NCBI GenBank assembly: GCA_050084515.1
Contig: CM114271.1
Location: forward strand, 13,888,001 to 13,952,000
Reading direction: 5' to 3'
DNA: 64,000 nucleotides
Source: Blasia pusilla
Lineage: Eukaryota; Marchantiophyta; Marchantiopsida; Blasiales
Part shown: positions 12,058-22,674 of the stretch, one piece after another
Position numbering within the stretch: position 1 is the first letter of the stretch
How the letters are laid out: the number at the start of each line of letters is the position of its first letter
Notes under the pieces: model-generated
Told to the model about the DNA's origin: nothing
Seen by the model: the letters and a program-made list of their open reading frames with translations, nothing else
The model's database searches: none
Made by a program: the position numbers and the translations under genes

Positions 12058-15000
12058 ATGAAGGGGAAGAGAGAAGTTCTACCCTTCCTGACAGTTCTGA
12101 AAGGAGACGAGGTTGTGGACACCATTAGTCTAGAGGGCCGGGATGTGGTAGTAATGGGAAGGCATCACTCATGCGATCTGGTAGTTGGGCACGCCAGCAG
12201 CAGTCGACGCCACCTCGAGATTCAAATCATTCAGGCAACAAGAGATCTGATTTTTACTGACCTTGGTTCAGGTGAGCTCTCTTCTTTCAATTACTCGCAG
12301 TATGCGACATGCATGACCTGCGTATTCGTCTGCGTGTCTGAAATTTGTGTGCACACAATCTGAACCGGAAGGATTCCCGAATTCCTTCGGTCGCTCGTCT
12401 TCCGATAATGCCCTTCATCGCATGTGTAGACGTGAAAGATAGACTTGAATTTGTAGACATTTGGTTGCCGAATTTATCGAAGCATCTCTCTCTGCACACG
12501 AGGCTTCCTCTCGGACAAGTGAACTGTAGAGCGTAATTGAGCATGCTAAACTGACATGGTCTCGTGCACGTTGACTACTTTTGCTCCGAATGGCTGGCGG
12601 CCTTACGTTCATTGTTCTGTGCATAGTCCATGGAACTTGGGTGCATGGTAGCCGATTGAATCCAATGACGCCGGTCGTGATCAAGAATGGCGCCACATTT
12701 CAGCTGGCTGCGTCGTCACGCGTTTATCGGATTGATTGGCAGCCAGCTCTAGTCGAATACTCGGACTCGGAGCTTTCAGCGTCGGATTCTGTTCAGTCTT
12801 CCAACGCGGAGAGTGCCCTAAGAGAGATGTCTTCGCACAGTGGCTCTAGATCTGGCCTGCGACACGGCTTCGAAAATCAGGTAAATGTCGTGCCCACATC
12901 GTTGGACGAGTCTCCACATAATTCTTGGAGATTCGTATCTTACCACAGGAATTAAAATCGGCATCCTTTCGACAGAGTATAGAAGTTTCCCTGCACTCGT
13001 CTAGTGTACTCTATCCCCTCAAAGTTCTTCAATCATTTCACGGTACTCCATCTTAACTAGGATATGGCAAGTCTGAGGGTGTTACGATAACGTGGAACAG
13101 GAAAATAAGGAGGTGTCGTCGCAGATCGAGTCCAAATCCGGTTCAATGCGACACATCTCCGACAACCAGGTACACTTCTCGCAGTGCAAAATGCAGCTCC
13201 AGTGTTCCGTAATGGCTTTGAGAAGTTCGAGTGAAGAATTGGATGTCCAATGGACGAGGATCGCTGATACTACGAGCTCACTCCCAAACGTCATTTCCAA
13301 TCCCTAGGCTTCCAGATCCATTAGTTTCAAACTGCAACACCGTAAAGGTTCTGAAATGGTGCGTAAATGAAATCGATATTGTGGAACAGGAAAAGAAGAG
13401 TAAAGTGAGCTCTCACCATCAGTCCAAAGTGGAGAGGGCTTTGATTCAACAAGATGAAAACGTCTCCCCGGCAGCGCTGAATTCTCCCGGGAAGCGTGGA
13501 CTGCAGAGAGTTGCGAGCTCACCGAAGCTCCCCATGCGCCGCCTGGCTTTCTCAGGGCTGCAGTCCTCTGGAACGAATGTACCCTCGCCAAGGTCGCCGT
13601 CTGTAAAGAAGGGTCTTACAGACAGATCGGCTTCCGCCAGGCCCGCACCTGCAGAGAAAACCGTTCCTTCCAGTAAGCAGAGGGCAGGGCCAGTGGGAGG
13701 GACAACGCCTTCCAGGCTGTGGCTCCGCAGATGCAACTCTGCGCCCTTGCCTCCACTCGCTACTGACGCCGGGGCTGCAGCCGACATGGAAAATAGCATC
13801 ACGCGTCCTTCGGCTCCTCCTTTGTCTGCGCTGATCGAAGAAGAAGAGGCGTCAAGGGATGGCAGTAGCGCGAGTCACGCTCAGTATGCATTGAACAACG
13901 CTTCTAAGCCCCGTGAAGAAGCAGAGAGCGACGAAGAGTACCGATCGGACAAGGAGAACGTCGATCCGGGGAAATCCATACACAAATGTATGCGAAATAG
14001 TAAGGGGAGTAACCGAGTCCTAGAGAGCTATGGGGGAGCAACGTCTAGAGACTCCTCACTGGTGGAGTCCATCGAGAGACAGCCTTTTCGCCCCTTGGTC
14101 ACCTCCTTCGACTGCACAGCCATGGACTACAGGCCGGTATTTCAGTCAAGCTATGCCTCTTCCGAAGAAGAATATGGCTCCAAAGCGCTGGGATTGCCCA
14201 GGCCTCGCTTATCCTCAGCTGTAAGTCATAACGCCCGCTTCCCGGAACCTTATTTAAAGATGTTGAGATCAGTTCATTTCAACTGTTTAGTAGGTGCCCA
14301 ATGTGAAGCCTTCTTGCCACGGTTATGGAAAGAAAATTGTCCCGATTCTTTATCTATTGACAGTCGTGGGCCCTAATCACAATGGTTAGTCTTTCCTTTG
14401 ATTGCGGAGTCTACAAGTTTCCTCGGAGTCATGGGCCACTGTGGATGCACCAAAACAAATTTTTCTTTGGAATTGGCTCTGGCATTAACATTCTTAATCC
14501 GTGGCGTATCAATCTCCACCAGACCCACAACTTGGACCAGATGCTAAGGACTTTGAAGCTGTCTGATTCCACCGAAGGAAGGAAGCAATGGCACGCTGTG
14601 ATCGACACCAACTGCCTCCTCGACAATGACTCCTTGAATGCCCTCAAGCAACTAGAGGGAATAAAAGAGACCTGTGTCATCATACCGAAAATTGGTCAGT
14701 ACGAATTATGCATCGGCTTGTATTTGGGATATGATTGGGTTTATGTTGTCACTCATGATCTTCCTTCGCTTCCCAGATTTCCCCGTTGTTAGTCTGGTAA
14801 ATTCACGAGATGTAATGGTGAACTGCAGTGGTGCGCGAGTTGGACTTTCTGAAACATAGGGACGGCTTGAGATCACCTGCACGTGCAGCCCTCAAATGGA
14901 TCGAGTCTTGTATGCTTAAACTTCCCAACTGGATTCATGTGCAAAATTCCTCCGAGTCGCTTCCAGTTGGAGTGACTCCACCTCCTTCGCCCTCCAGCAG

Positions 15001-15723
15001 AGGGCTCCCCCAGCACGGTCTTATGTCTCCGACGAATGACGATCACATTCTCGAATGTGCGCTCCTGTTCGACCTCACTGTCCGTCATGGAAAAGTGGCT
15101 CTGCTGACAAGAGACACGGCACTTAAGATCAAAGCCATGGCTGAGGTAATTCAACTGACCCATCTCCCTTCTTGTCTGCAATCCTGCTGCCTGTTCTGAA
15201 GGAGCTTTGTTGTGCGATTTTCCCGCAATCCATGGCGAGTGCAAAGTTCTTAAACGTTCTGTCGTGCGGAATGAGCTTTGAGAACCTCCAAGATGTAATC
15301 CACCTCTACCTTACCGCCGAGTTGGCTTGCAATGCGGGATTGTTCTTCGTCCAGTTATCGTCATTTCAGTCCTAGTACGGCCCTTTTACACGGCGTGGAG
15401 TAGTGTATCCATCGTGTCGGGCAACGTTTGTGCACTCACTATCTTCCGATGCTGACTGGTGACTGGAATTGCAGGGGCTAATATCTGAGAGTGCAACAGA
15501 GTTTTGCGAGAGTTTGCTTAGCCCCTACTCGAACCGTTTTCTTTGGGCCGGTAGCACTGCCCATGGCAAGACATGGGTGGAATCCCCACTCGGCAGCCCA
15601 GTGTTGAATGTCGAAGGCGAATCGAAGTCGAAGTGGCACGCACAAGTCAATCACAAGCTTGAAGATCTGCGCCACCATGTCACTGCGAAACCTCGAGGAC
15701 TCCATGTAGTCCTGACCCAATAG
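12058..15723 (+). CDS. PS1: FHA and PINc domain protein, PARALLEL SPINDLE 1-like
   Basis: Predicted exons: 12058-12271, 12627-12880, 13101-13169, 13390-14220, 14364-14694, 14829-15145, 15475-15723 (GT-AG introns; 754 codons plus TAG). The protein has an N-terminal FHA domain at about residues 8-100 with the phosphothreonine-binding signature G34-R35 ... S-S-R-R-H52. A serine-rich, low-complexity middle follows (about 150-450). At the C-terminus is a PINc nuclease-like domain at about 532-690 with acidic residues D537 (V-I-D-T-N), E570, D637/D638 and D662 (L-T-R-D). This FHA-middle-PINc order is that of Arabidopsis PS1, which controls spindle orientation in male meiosis II; the Arabidopsis protein is longer (about 1,480 residues, from memory), mainly in the middle. 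The start ATG is the first in-frame Met before the FHA domain. The exon 5 acceptor is less certain: 14418 is also in frame. It is the only clear host gene here and is not interrupted by transposons. Confidence 0.88.
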
Positions 15724-17548
15724 CCCCGAATTCTACGAATCCAGCTGTCGTAGAAATGAACAACTAAATGTTCAAGATTATGACACCAGATATGGCCATG
15801 GCAAGCGACTCTGAAAATCCAGTGACCGAAATACAGATGGTGGACTCCGCGTCAACCCATGAGCTACGACGCAATCTGTGGAAGCCCAGCTCGAACTGTG
15901 AAATAGAAGCATACTTCGGTGTACGAATGTTTCTACGTCACGTAGTTGGAACGAATTATCACGCAAATGATGTTTGCAGCGATTTTTCGGACCCTCTGTG
16001 GACCTGTGCTGAGGTTGGTTCGCTGGGTTTCGTCCAGACTAGTTTTGACTTTTTTGGGTGACATGCAATTGATGAAATTTGTATCTCAGTGTGGCTCTCA
16101 TAACGCACTGTACAAAGTGAGGTTGGAGGTTTCCACTCCGAAACCACTCTAAAAGTCGACAATGTGCAGTTGTTTTTATCACCCTAGGGGCTGCTGTGCT
16201 GTGGTCAGCTCGGATATTGCCCGCTTTTCGGAATGTAGATAATAAGGGAAAATTGAATCATTGCCTCGCCTCACTTTCGCCGTTCGATTCGCAAACTTGC
16301 ATGCTCTCGAAATGAACGCTTCGGAATATGAGGAAACGCAAAGAGGGAATACTACTAAATTTTTGCCCTTGCTATATACTAGATGATATGATGGGGAATG
16401 AGAAGACCCAAATATGAATTTTATTAAATGCGTGGGAATGAATAAACCCACTATTGCAAAATGAGAGTACGAAAATAGTGAGCATACTTATAACGTTATA
16501 TCTTAACATTCCCAGAATACAACCAACATTATATTTGAAGATTTCCCATATATATTATTATATTGATCGTGGGAGAAACCATTGGCAACCTTCTCCAATC
16601 CCCAATAAGCTAAAGATAAATTATTTAATTTTGTGTATGTTCTTCCCAAAACAAAGCATGTGTATGTAAAAGGAAAGGAAGATAAAAATATAAAGAAAGG
16701 AAGAAAAAAATCTTCCATGAGCACTTCGGTATTCTTTTAATTCTTTCCAAAGAAAAATATGAATTTCGCCTCAATAGCAAGCTTTAAATTTATTATCGTT
16801 ATTATAGGACAAAATGAAAAGAAAAAGCCCGAAAAGTGTCGTCATAAACTAACAAGGTATGACATTCTTCATTCAGTTAAGCGCCCGGTCCTATGCAACC
16901 GAAGGTGTGGAGCCCCGGCCCCAAATCTCTAAGATCTAACGGCTGGAAATGCAATTTGTTAATGGGTCCCCAACCATGATTCTCGCCGCGAGTAGGCAGG
17001 GCGTAAGATTTTGTGACTCTACCACCTCCCATTTCCAGTTACCAGAGAATCGGTGCACCGACGGAACGTACAAGAAGGAGGAGATAACAAACACCGAAGG
17101 GGGAAGAAAGCCCGACGGAATTTGATTTTCAACTGGGAAATCTTGCTGCGCCATTTCTTGGACGCGACCCGTGCTGCTTCCCATGGAGCGAGCACACGCA
17201 ATTGTGGCGTGCTCAGTCAATTCCCAACCACAAGCTTGTAATGCACACAGCAATCCGGTCTAGCTGCGCTGTGAAGCTCGTTAGAAGGGCCTTTCAAGGT
17301 TTTTCAGATCGCATTGTCTTTGTGTGTTCCGAAAGCGAGAATTGGCCGACATTGATAGTAAAATACTGAGTCGGACCTTTGTCAGCTGTGAGCTTGGGTA
17401 TTGACAGTTGCTATGAAAAATACAGCCCTTCTTCGCCACCTGCGTGAGCTGCACGACTTGTGTGAATCGGGATTCGGCATCCAATTCTGAAATTCGACTG
17501 GGAAGAGGAAGATGAATCTCGCTCGTACAACTTTTAAGCTCTTCAATT
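15724..17548. other. 3' flank of the PS1-like gene and intergenic DNA
   Basis: 15724-16160 probably includes the 3' untranslated region; a 97-codon plus-strand frame there (15768-16061) has no recognised domain. 16200-16860 is AT-rich without genes. 16860-17540 is more GC-rich with short frames on both strands that I cannot assign; it may be the left flank or the 5' part of the Harbinger element that follows. No terminal inverted repeat was identified. Confidence 0.4.
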
Positions 17549-18033
17549 GTGTCAGCATGCATTGACTTATTTACTTTTTCTCTTGTTCATGCAGTAGATA
17601 TGGCACGTGAGATTAAAAAGCCGTCTACACCACTTGGGGCATCTTCTCCCATTGGTATGCATTACATGTGCACAATAATGTACTTCATATTTGTATCACT
17701 GAATTTCATATTTCTCATGATATTGGCATGGACTCTTTTTTAGAGACTACTACAAAGAATGATCCACACTTGGAGCATTCCCCTTCTCCATGTATCCCAA
17801 AGAGGGGGACAAGCTTTGGTGATGGGATTCAAGGAAAGCAACGCAAGAGCTCTATGGATGGTACCGTAGCCCAACCCTTGACAGTATCAAGTAAAGAATT
17901 GATGGATACTATGAGGGAAGCTCGTCATGAACGATGGGAAGATAGACGCATATACCAACAAGAAGCAAATGCTTTTGAGAAACTTAGCGATGCAATAGCA
18001 ATGTTCCTTGCTAAGAAAGCAAGCACCATGTAA
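17549..18033 (+). pseudogene. Possible Harbinger accessory (Myb/SANT-like) ORF fragment
   Basis: Plus-strand open stretches, the longest at 17668-18033, contain T-M-R-E-A-R-H-E-R-W-E-D-R-R-I-Y and A-F-E-K-L-S-D-A-I-A-M-F-L. This is a charged helical C-terminus like that of the DNA-binding accessory protein encoded beside the transposase in PIF/Harbinger elements. It converges on the transposase at 18105. The Myb/SANT N-terminus is not recognisable. The call rests mainly on position and composition. Confidence 0.4.
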
Positions 18034-18104
18034 GCATAGACAAGGAAGCACCATGACAAGTTTTATATATGATAATACTTTATTGAAAAGATGGGATATT
18101 ACAA

Positions 18105-18792
18105 TCATTGTGGCACTATGTGGTCTAAAAGTCCATCTCTGTTCGTCTTTCCATCATTTGTAACCTCATTATTGGGGACAAAGCTCATGAACCCTGGTGG
18201 AAGAGGTCTTGTTGTACTTGTAAGGTTTACGAGTCCATGTGGAGCATGGTCACCCCTATCGATCACGATGTTGTGGAGGATACAACAAGCAAATATCATG
18301 TATGATAATCTATTCAAGTTTGGATGATAAATAATTCGGTTGAGAATTCGCCATGAACCTTTGAGTGGTCCAAATGTCCTTTCTACACACATGCGCGTGG
18401 AAGAGTGAAGATGGTTCCTAGACTCTTTTCTCCCAGTTGCTCCTGGATATGGGACCATGAGCCAAGGTAAGATTGGATATTTTGCATCACCGATAATGTA
18501 CTCTTGAATTGTGCTGCCATTTCTAAGTGGAAATTTGGGAACCCTAACAACCCTTGTAGATGAACTTGCTAATTTGTAGAAAGTCGAGTTTCAGAGAAGT
18601 TGAGTGTCATGAACACAACCGGGGTATAATCCAAAGATATCTATAAATCTTAATTCAGAATCCACGATTGCTTGCATGACACAAGCATAACATTTATTCT
18701 TGTGGCTATACCATGACGTGGAATTTGAACCAGCTGGTAGTTCAAGGAGAAAATGCGTTCCATCAATAGCACCGCAATAATTCAGAAATCCA
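18105..18792 (-). pseudogene. PIF/Harbinger transposase, 3' part
   Basis: Read on the minus strand from 18792: N-Y-C-G-A-I-D-G-T-H (first catalytic D), then G-L-Y-P-G-C-V-H-D-T-Q-L-L, one in-frame TGA, then G-D-A-K-Y-P-I-L-P-W-L-M (second D), E-R-T-F-G-P-L-K-G-S-W-R-I-L (catalytic E) and A-C-C-I-L-H-N-I. This is the complete DDE nuclease of the PIF/Harbinger superfamily. The TGA after Q-L-L is where relatives usually have arginine, consistent with CGA to TGA. The N-terminal part of the same gene lies at 29675-30080, beyond inserted gypsy copy E1. Joining the two flanks at the TCCA target duplication restores the frame E-A-Q-H-G-F-L-N-Y-C-G-A-I-D. Confidence 0.92.
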
Positions 18793-19433
18793 TGTCGTGC
18801 GCATACACATCGCTACACAACATACATCGTTGTCACCGAACACACACACAAACACGCATGATCCCATGGTAACTCATGGCATCCAAACAACGAGACAAGA
18901 AGTACCAAAATATCTCCAATAAAGTAAGATCCAATCTCTCTCTCCACCATCTCATACCATAGCTCTCAAAGGTGTGCACTATCTCTCATGTCAAACCAAA
19001 CCCACTCTCCTAATGAGAGGCTTGGGTTACACTCACAAGGCAAGGTACCATAGCTCCGCCGCCTCATGCCAAGAGGTTCAACAAAGAGATAATGAGCTCT
19101 CAAGCTCTCTCTCCTTGAGGTATACCCCTCCCCTCTCCCAAGTTCTCTCCATGCTAACCTATTCTCCCAAGTCACCTCCTTGGCTCTTGACCTGATGTAG
19201 GAGGTCAAGGGCCACTTACCAAAAATATAAAGTCGATCACATACTCAAAATGGTACTTACCTAAAATAGTAAGTTCCTCAATATGGCTCCAAATGAGCCG
19301 AAACGAAGGGGAAACCTGCTCTCTCAGGTTTCCGGGGGCCTCAGCAGGTCATCCGCGACCTACTGAGCATGTCCTCCACTACTCACAAAGGCGCTCTATT
19401 AGATCTCACCGATCTATCCTAAAAGACGTGACA
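18793..19433 (-). repeat. 3' terminal repeat of E1 (641 bp)
   Basis: In element orientation it starts TGTCACGTCTTTTAGGATAG and ends GCGCACGACA. The first 510 bp (plus-strand 18924-19433) pair with 29165-29674. The last 128 bp (18793-18920), here called the tail, are absent from the 5' terminal repeat but occur again as 19436-19557, just inside this repeat and separated from it by GC. The 3' end therefore reads tail, GC, 510-bp repeat, tail. Confidence 0.88.
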
Positions 19434-19435
19434 GC

Positions 19436-19557
19436 TGTCGTGCGCATACACATCGCTACACAACATACATCGTTGTCACCACCCACAAATACGCATGATC
19501 CCATGCTAACTCATGACATCCAAACAACGAGACAAAAAGTACCAAAATATCTCCAAT
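19436..19557 (-). repeat. Extra copy of the LTR tail next to the polypurine stretch of E1
   Basis: About 122 bp nearly identical to 18793-18920 (ends ATTGGAGATATTTTGG... and ...GCGCACGACA). It is preceded in element orientation by the purine run AGCTAGGGGGG (plus-strand 19560-19570). The same purine-run/tail arrangement ends copy E-A, and a tail also ends copy E2. It resembles an LTR-LTR junction in which the tail of one LTR abuts the start of the next through two extra bases. Confidence 0.8.
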
Positions 19558-19737
19558 CGCCCCCCTAGCTGGTGGTTAGGTCCCTCTAACTCCAGATAGC
19601 CATCTATCCCTACCTACCATGACATACATCTCTCGGACGCTAAGAGCAAGAAGGCCGGGTGCTCATGTGGCCCCATCGTTAGTCGCCTTCTTGTCATCCA
19701 TGTCACAGACACAAGTCGGAATGTAGAACTACCTACT

Positions 19738-21076
19738 CTATGTACATCTGGGACACATCCATCGTCCATGAGGAACCCTAGTGAGAGGTGGCGTCAAACA
19801 TGCCATATGCCATCCTCTCGAACACCCATCACAGACTAGCATCGTGGCCGCACCACGGGCAGAACCACACAACATACAACGCAAGCCTGCAGGAACTACT
19901 ACTAAGCTCGGATCTACTGTACCATCAATGTTAGGAAGCTGACATGGCGCACAATTACGCATATGGTCCTTCCATACCATACCATCGCGTCCCTCCAGCA
20001 AGAGAACACCCGATGGCAAAATGTCACGCACTCTCAAGATAGTGCGCCCTGCAGTCACATCCAACGTTGTCGGTGCCGTCTGCTGCAAGTAGACATAATC
20101 TCCCTGATGAAACCTCCGGATAGTTGGTCGATAACCACCACCCCGAATAGTCGCATACCTCAACGTATCCCGATGCTGTGCAATCGCCAAGTTCTCGAAC
20201 GCCATGGGCATCACTCTCCGAAATAACTCAGCCCTCTGAGAACATGCTCGCACCCATACATCTAGATCATCGAGGTTCAGCACCTCACCGGCATCTCGAC
20301 AAATGGCCGTAGGTAAATCTGGCTCTCGGCCATAAAGTAGCAAGTACGGTGAAAAAGACGCTAAGGATGCCTGCCTGTTGAATCTGTATCCCATCGCCAA
20401 CCATGGCAACTGGAGGTCCCAATCTCCTAGGTGACCTCTCTGCAAGCCATACTTGCGTAAACCCCTCTTCACCGTCTGCACAACTCTCTCCACTAATCCA
20501 TCCGCCTCAGGATGATCTCGCAAAGTCGTGCGGTGGTCGATCAGCGCCTGATCACACAAGGCCTGGAACTCACCGCAAAACTTGGTACCCTGGTCTGTCA
20601 ACACCTCAGCCGGTGCACCATAATGACTCAGCACTCTGTCAAGGAAGGCATAAGCTACTCCCTCACTCGCTTTGTCAAGCAATGCAACCAACTCGATCCA
20701 CTTTGAGAAGTGCTCGACCATCACCAACACATAACGACTATGACGCTCCGTTAAGGGCAAAGGTCCTGCAAAATCCAAACTCCATCTATACCCTAAGCCC
20801 ATGATCAGTAATGGATGCAAATGTGGAGTCGGAGCATTGAACGATGCTCGGACCCGATCACACACCATGCACCTGGCAACAAACTGCTGAAGATAAGTTT
20901 GCATGCCTCGCAACCAATACTGAAACTGGAGCAAGCTGTACGTCCGCTTCACCCCAAAGTGACCCAACTCTTCGTGGGCATGCTGCACTAGTCGTGCTCT
21001 CTGCGAAGGATGCGGCACTACGCGTACTCTGCCATCCTCCCAAACCCTCAAAACATGTGTCCCCTCCCAACGGAGC
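19738..21076 (-). pseudogene. Integrase with C-terminal PHD finger, E1
   Basis: Open from the LTR insertion at 21080 to the stop at 19738 (about 446 element codons). An HHCC zinc domain (H-A-H-E-E-L-G-H ... C-M-V-C) is followed by catalytic D-D-E: S-L-D-F-A-G-P-L-P, L-T-D-Q-G-T-K-F and the E-A-D-G-L-V-E-R-V-V-Q region. A C-terminal domain follows with G-G-G-Y-R-P-T-I-R-R-F. The protein ends in a C4HC3 PHD finger, listed separately. No chromodomain is present. It would insert element cDNA into chromatin. The first 21 codons of the open frame (21080-21144) belong to the inserted LTR and are not integrase. The rest is uninterrupted, so this is the best-preserved integrase in the window. Confidence 0.93.
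19741..19878 (-). other. PHD finger domain (C4HC3) at the integrase C-terminus, E1
   Basis: Residues in order: C-M-L-C, eleven residues, C-D-G-C, G-W-H, M-A-C, then R-W-M-C-P-R-C before the stop. Spacing and the conserved W before the last C-x2-C fit a canonical PHD finger. PHD fingers usually bind histone H3 tails, methylated or unmodified at lysine 4. In this position it replaces the chromodomain of chromoviruses and probably guides integration. Equivalent fingers lie at 49160-49294 (E2) and 55703-55834 (E-X, damaged). Confidence 0.92.
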
Positions 21077-21079
21077 CGT

Positions 21080-22349
21080 TGTCGTATAGTAAAATCAATC
21101 AGTGTGTAAACTCCTTTGTCATTAAGTGTTAGATAGAGTTTCATAAGTATTAAGTAAATTGGCTTAGAAAAAGGAGATTCTTATGTTTAAACCTCTTTAT
21201 GGTGCCTCTTTTATGCGGGCCCAACTTTAGGAAAAGGAGGTAATAAATAAAAGATGACTTTATAAAAGTAAAGTAGTTGCTTTAATGAAAAGCAAAAGTA
21301 GTCTTGGTTGGTGGCTAGGTTAGTTGGGGTAATTTAGAAAATATCATGTGGGTAAAAGAGGATATTTTGGAAGAGATAAGAGGAAATCTACTTGTGTCAA
21401 AATGTGATTGGCTAAGCCTTGGGAGGAAGCCATGTGGCACAAGATAAGATAAGCTCTATTTCGTACTCTTGTGGATCCCTTGTGAGTATATAAAGAGGAG
21501 GGACCTTCAAGGGTTCATCACCTTCTATTCCACATCTTGAGTCTCTCGTGTCTCTCTTGAATGTATGGCTTTGGGATTGCTTGCTCTTCCAATGAGAGTG
21601 GATCACCCCTCTTGGGAGAGTAACTTGACTATGGTCTATTCTTTGAGAGATTTCTAGAGTGTGGTGTGTGTGTGTGGGGATGAGAGGTTTGTCACCGTAG
21701 AGGAGTTTAGTCATACTAAAATAGCGAAAGTTTTGGCTTGTTACTTCCCCAATGAGAGTGGATTACCCCTCTTGGGAGAATAACTCCGCCAAAACCCATT
21801 CTTGAGAGAGAGAGAGAATGTGTCAAGCATGGATAGGGGTGGAGCACAGTGTGCCCGACTTTCCTTTCCTCAATCCTTACCATGTCAAGGTACTCTTTGT
21901 AGATAGGCCTTTGGTTCACTCGCTATTTAGTTTATCACTTTGGGGAGGCGTTCATGAACCAGGTCATGCAATCTCCAACTCCGGTGATTCTTCCTATCGT
22001 CACATATGGAAGGACATGGGATTGTACTTTGTATGTCCTTATATAGCGATCCATGGATGTCAATAGGCCTGGTCAAGTAGGGTTTAACACTAGTTGTACT
22101 ATCTTCCTCGTGTACAAACGTAAAATGGTTTATAGGGATTTTATAGTTAGGAATTTCGGGGTCCGATGTTACGAAGAAGTGATCGCCTTGGCACTTCCAT
22201 TTGTGATACCTGTCGTGAGAGAATGGAGAGTGTACATCATAATTTTGTATTGAAAAAGGAGAACTTATTAGAGAGTTCACCTTGCATCGACCGCATCTAC
22301 CGCAGCTAGAAGGCCCGCCCTTGCTCGAAGAAAGATTCTCGACACGACA
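21080..22349 (+). mobile_element. Solo LTR inserted in E1
   Basis: A 1,270-bp insertion starting TGTCGTATAGTAAAATC and ending TTCTCGACACGACA, flanked by 4-bp duplication CCGT (21076-21079, 22350-22353). Comparison with E2 shows the uninterrupted host reads through here. A TATATAAAG box near 21487 indicates plus orientation, opposite to E1. Two copies of an AATGAGAGTGGAT(C/T)ACCCC block (near 21590 and 21750) show an internal direct repeat. A partial copy of the same LTR is at 37189-37847. No coding region. Confidence 0.88.
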
Positions 22350-22353
22350 CCGT

Positions 22354-22674
22354 CTGGCCCGCTGTAGGATCCGATCCCGCTCTCTAGCATCCATGGTGCT
22401 CGCAACGCTGCCAGTACGAAGGTACTCCAAGACTACTCCATCATCATGAATATCTGGGCCACTTGTCGTGTCCTCACTGGCCTCGGGATCCAAGGACTCT
22501 CCACTACACCTCGCCATCGAAGTCTCCACACTCTGTAGGGCGTGGAATGCGTGAGATAGCCTCTACCTTCGTCAGCTGAACACCAAGGCCCCCTGGGTAT
22601 ATCATATGACCCAAGTACTCAATCTGGTCGTAGAAGAACTTGCACTTGCCTGGATGTAGCTTCAACCCATGTAA
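22354..22674 (-). pseudogene. Deletion-fused RT/integrase linker of E1, RNase H missing
   Basis: Compared with E2 (47181-47930), the minus strand runs from the end of the RT thumb/connection, through GAGGCTATCTCACGCATTCC, straight into GTGTGGAGACTTCGATGGCG, which in E2 lies about 690 bp further on. The whole RNase H domain is therefore deleted. The remaining linker (S-G-E-S-L-D-P-E-A-S-E-D) leads to the integrase, interrupted by the solo LTR. Confidence 0.85.

Noticed and set aside
15768-16061. 97-codon plus-strand frame downstream of the PS1-like gene
   Set aside because: No domain, follows a well-placed stop codon after the PINc domain, more likely 3' untranslated sequence.
19963-20804. 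Plus-strand open frames over the E1 integrase
   Set aside because: Antisense shadows of a conserved coding region.
21080-21144. Integrase start at the 21144 methionine
   Set aside because: The first 21 codons lie in the inserted solo LTR; the original integrase continues upstream of the insertion at 22350.
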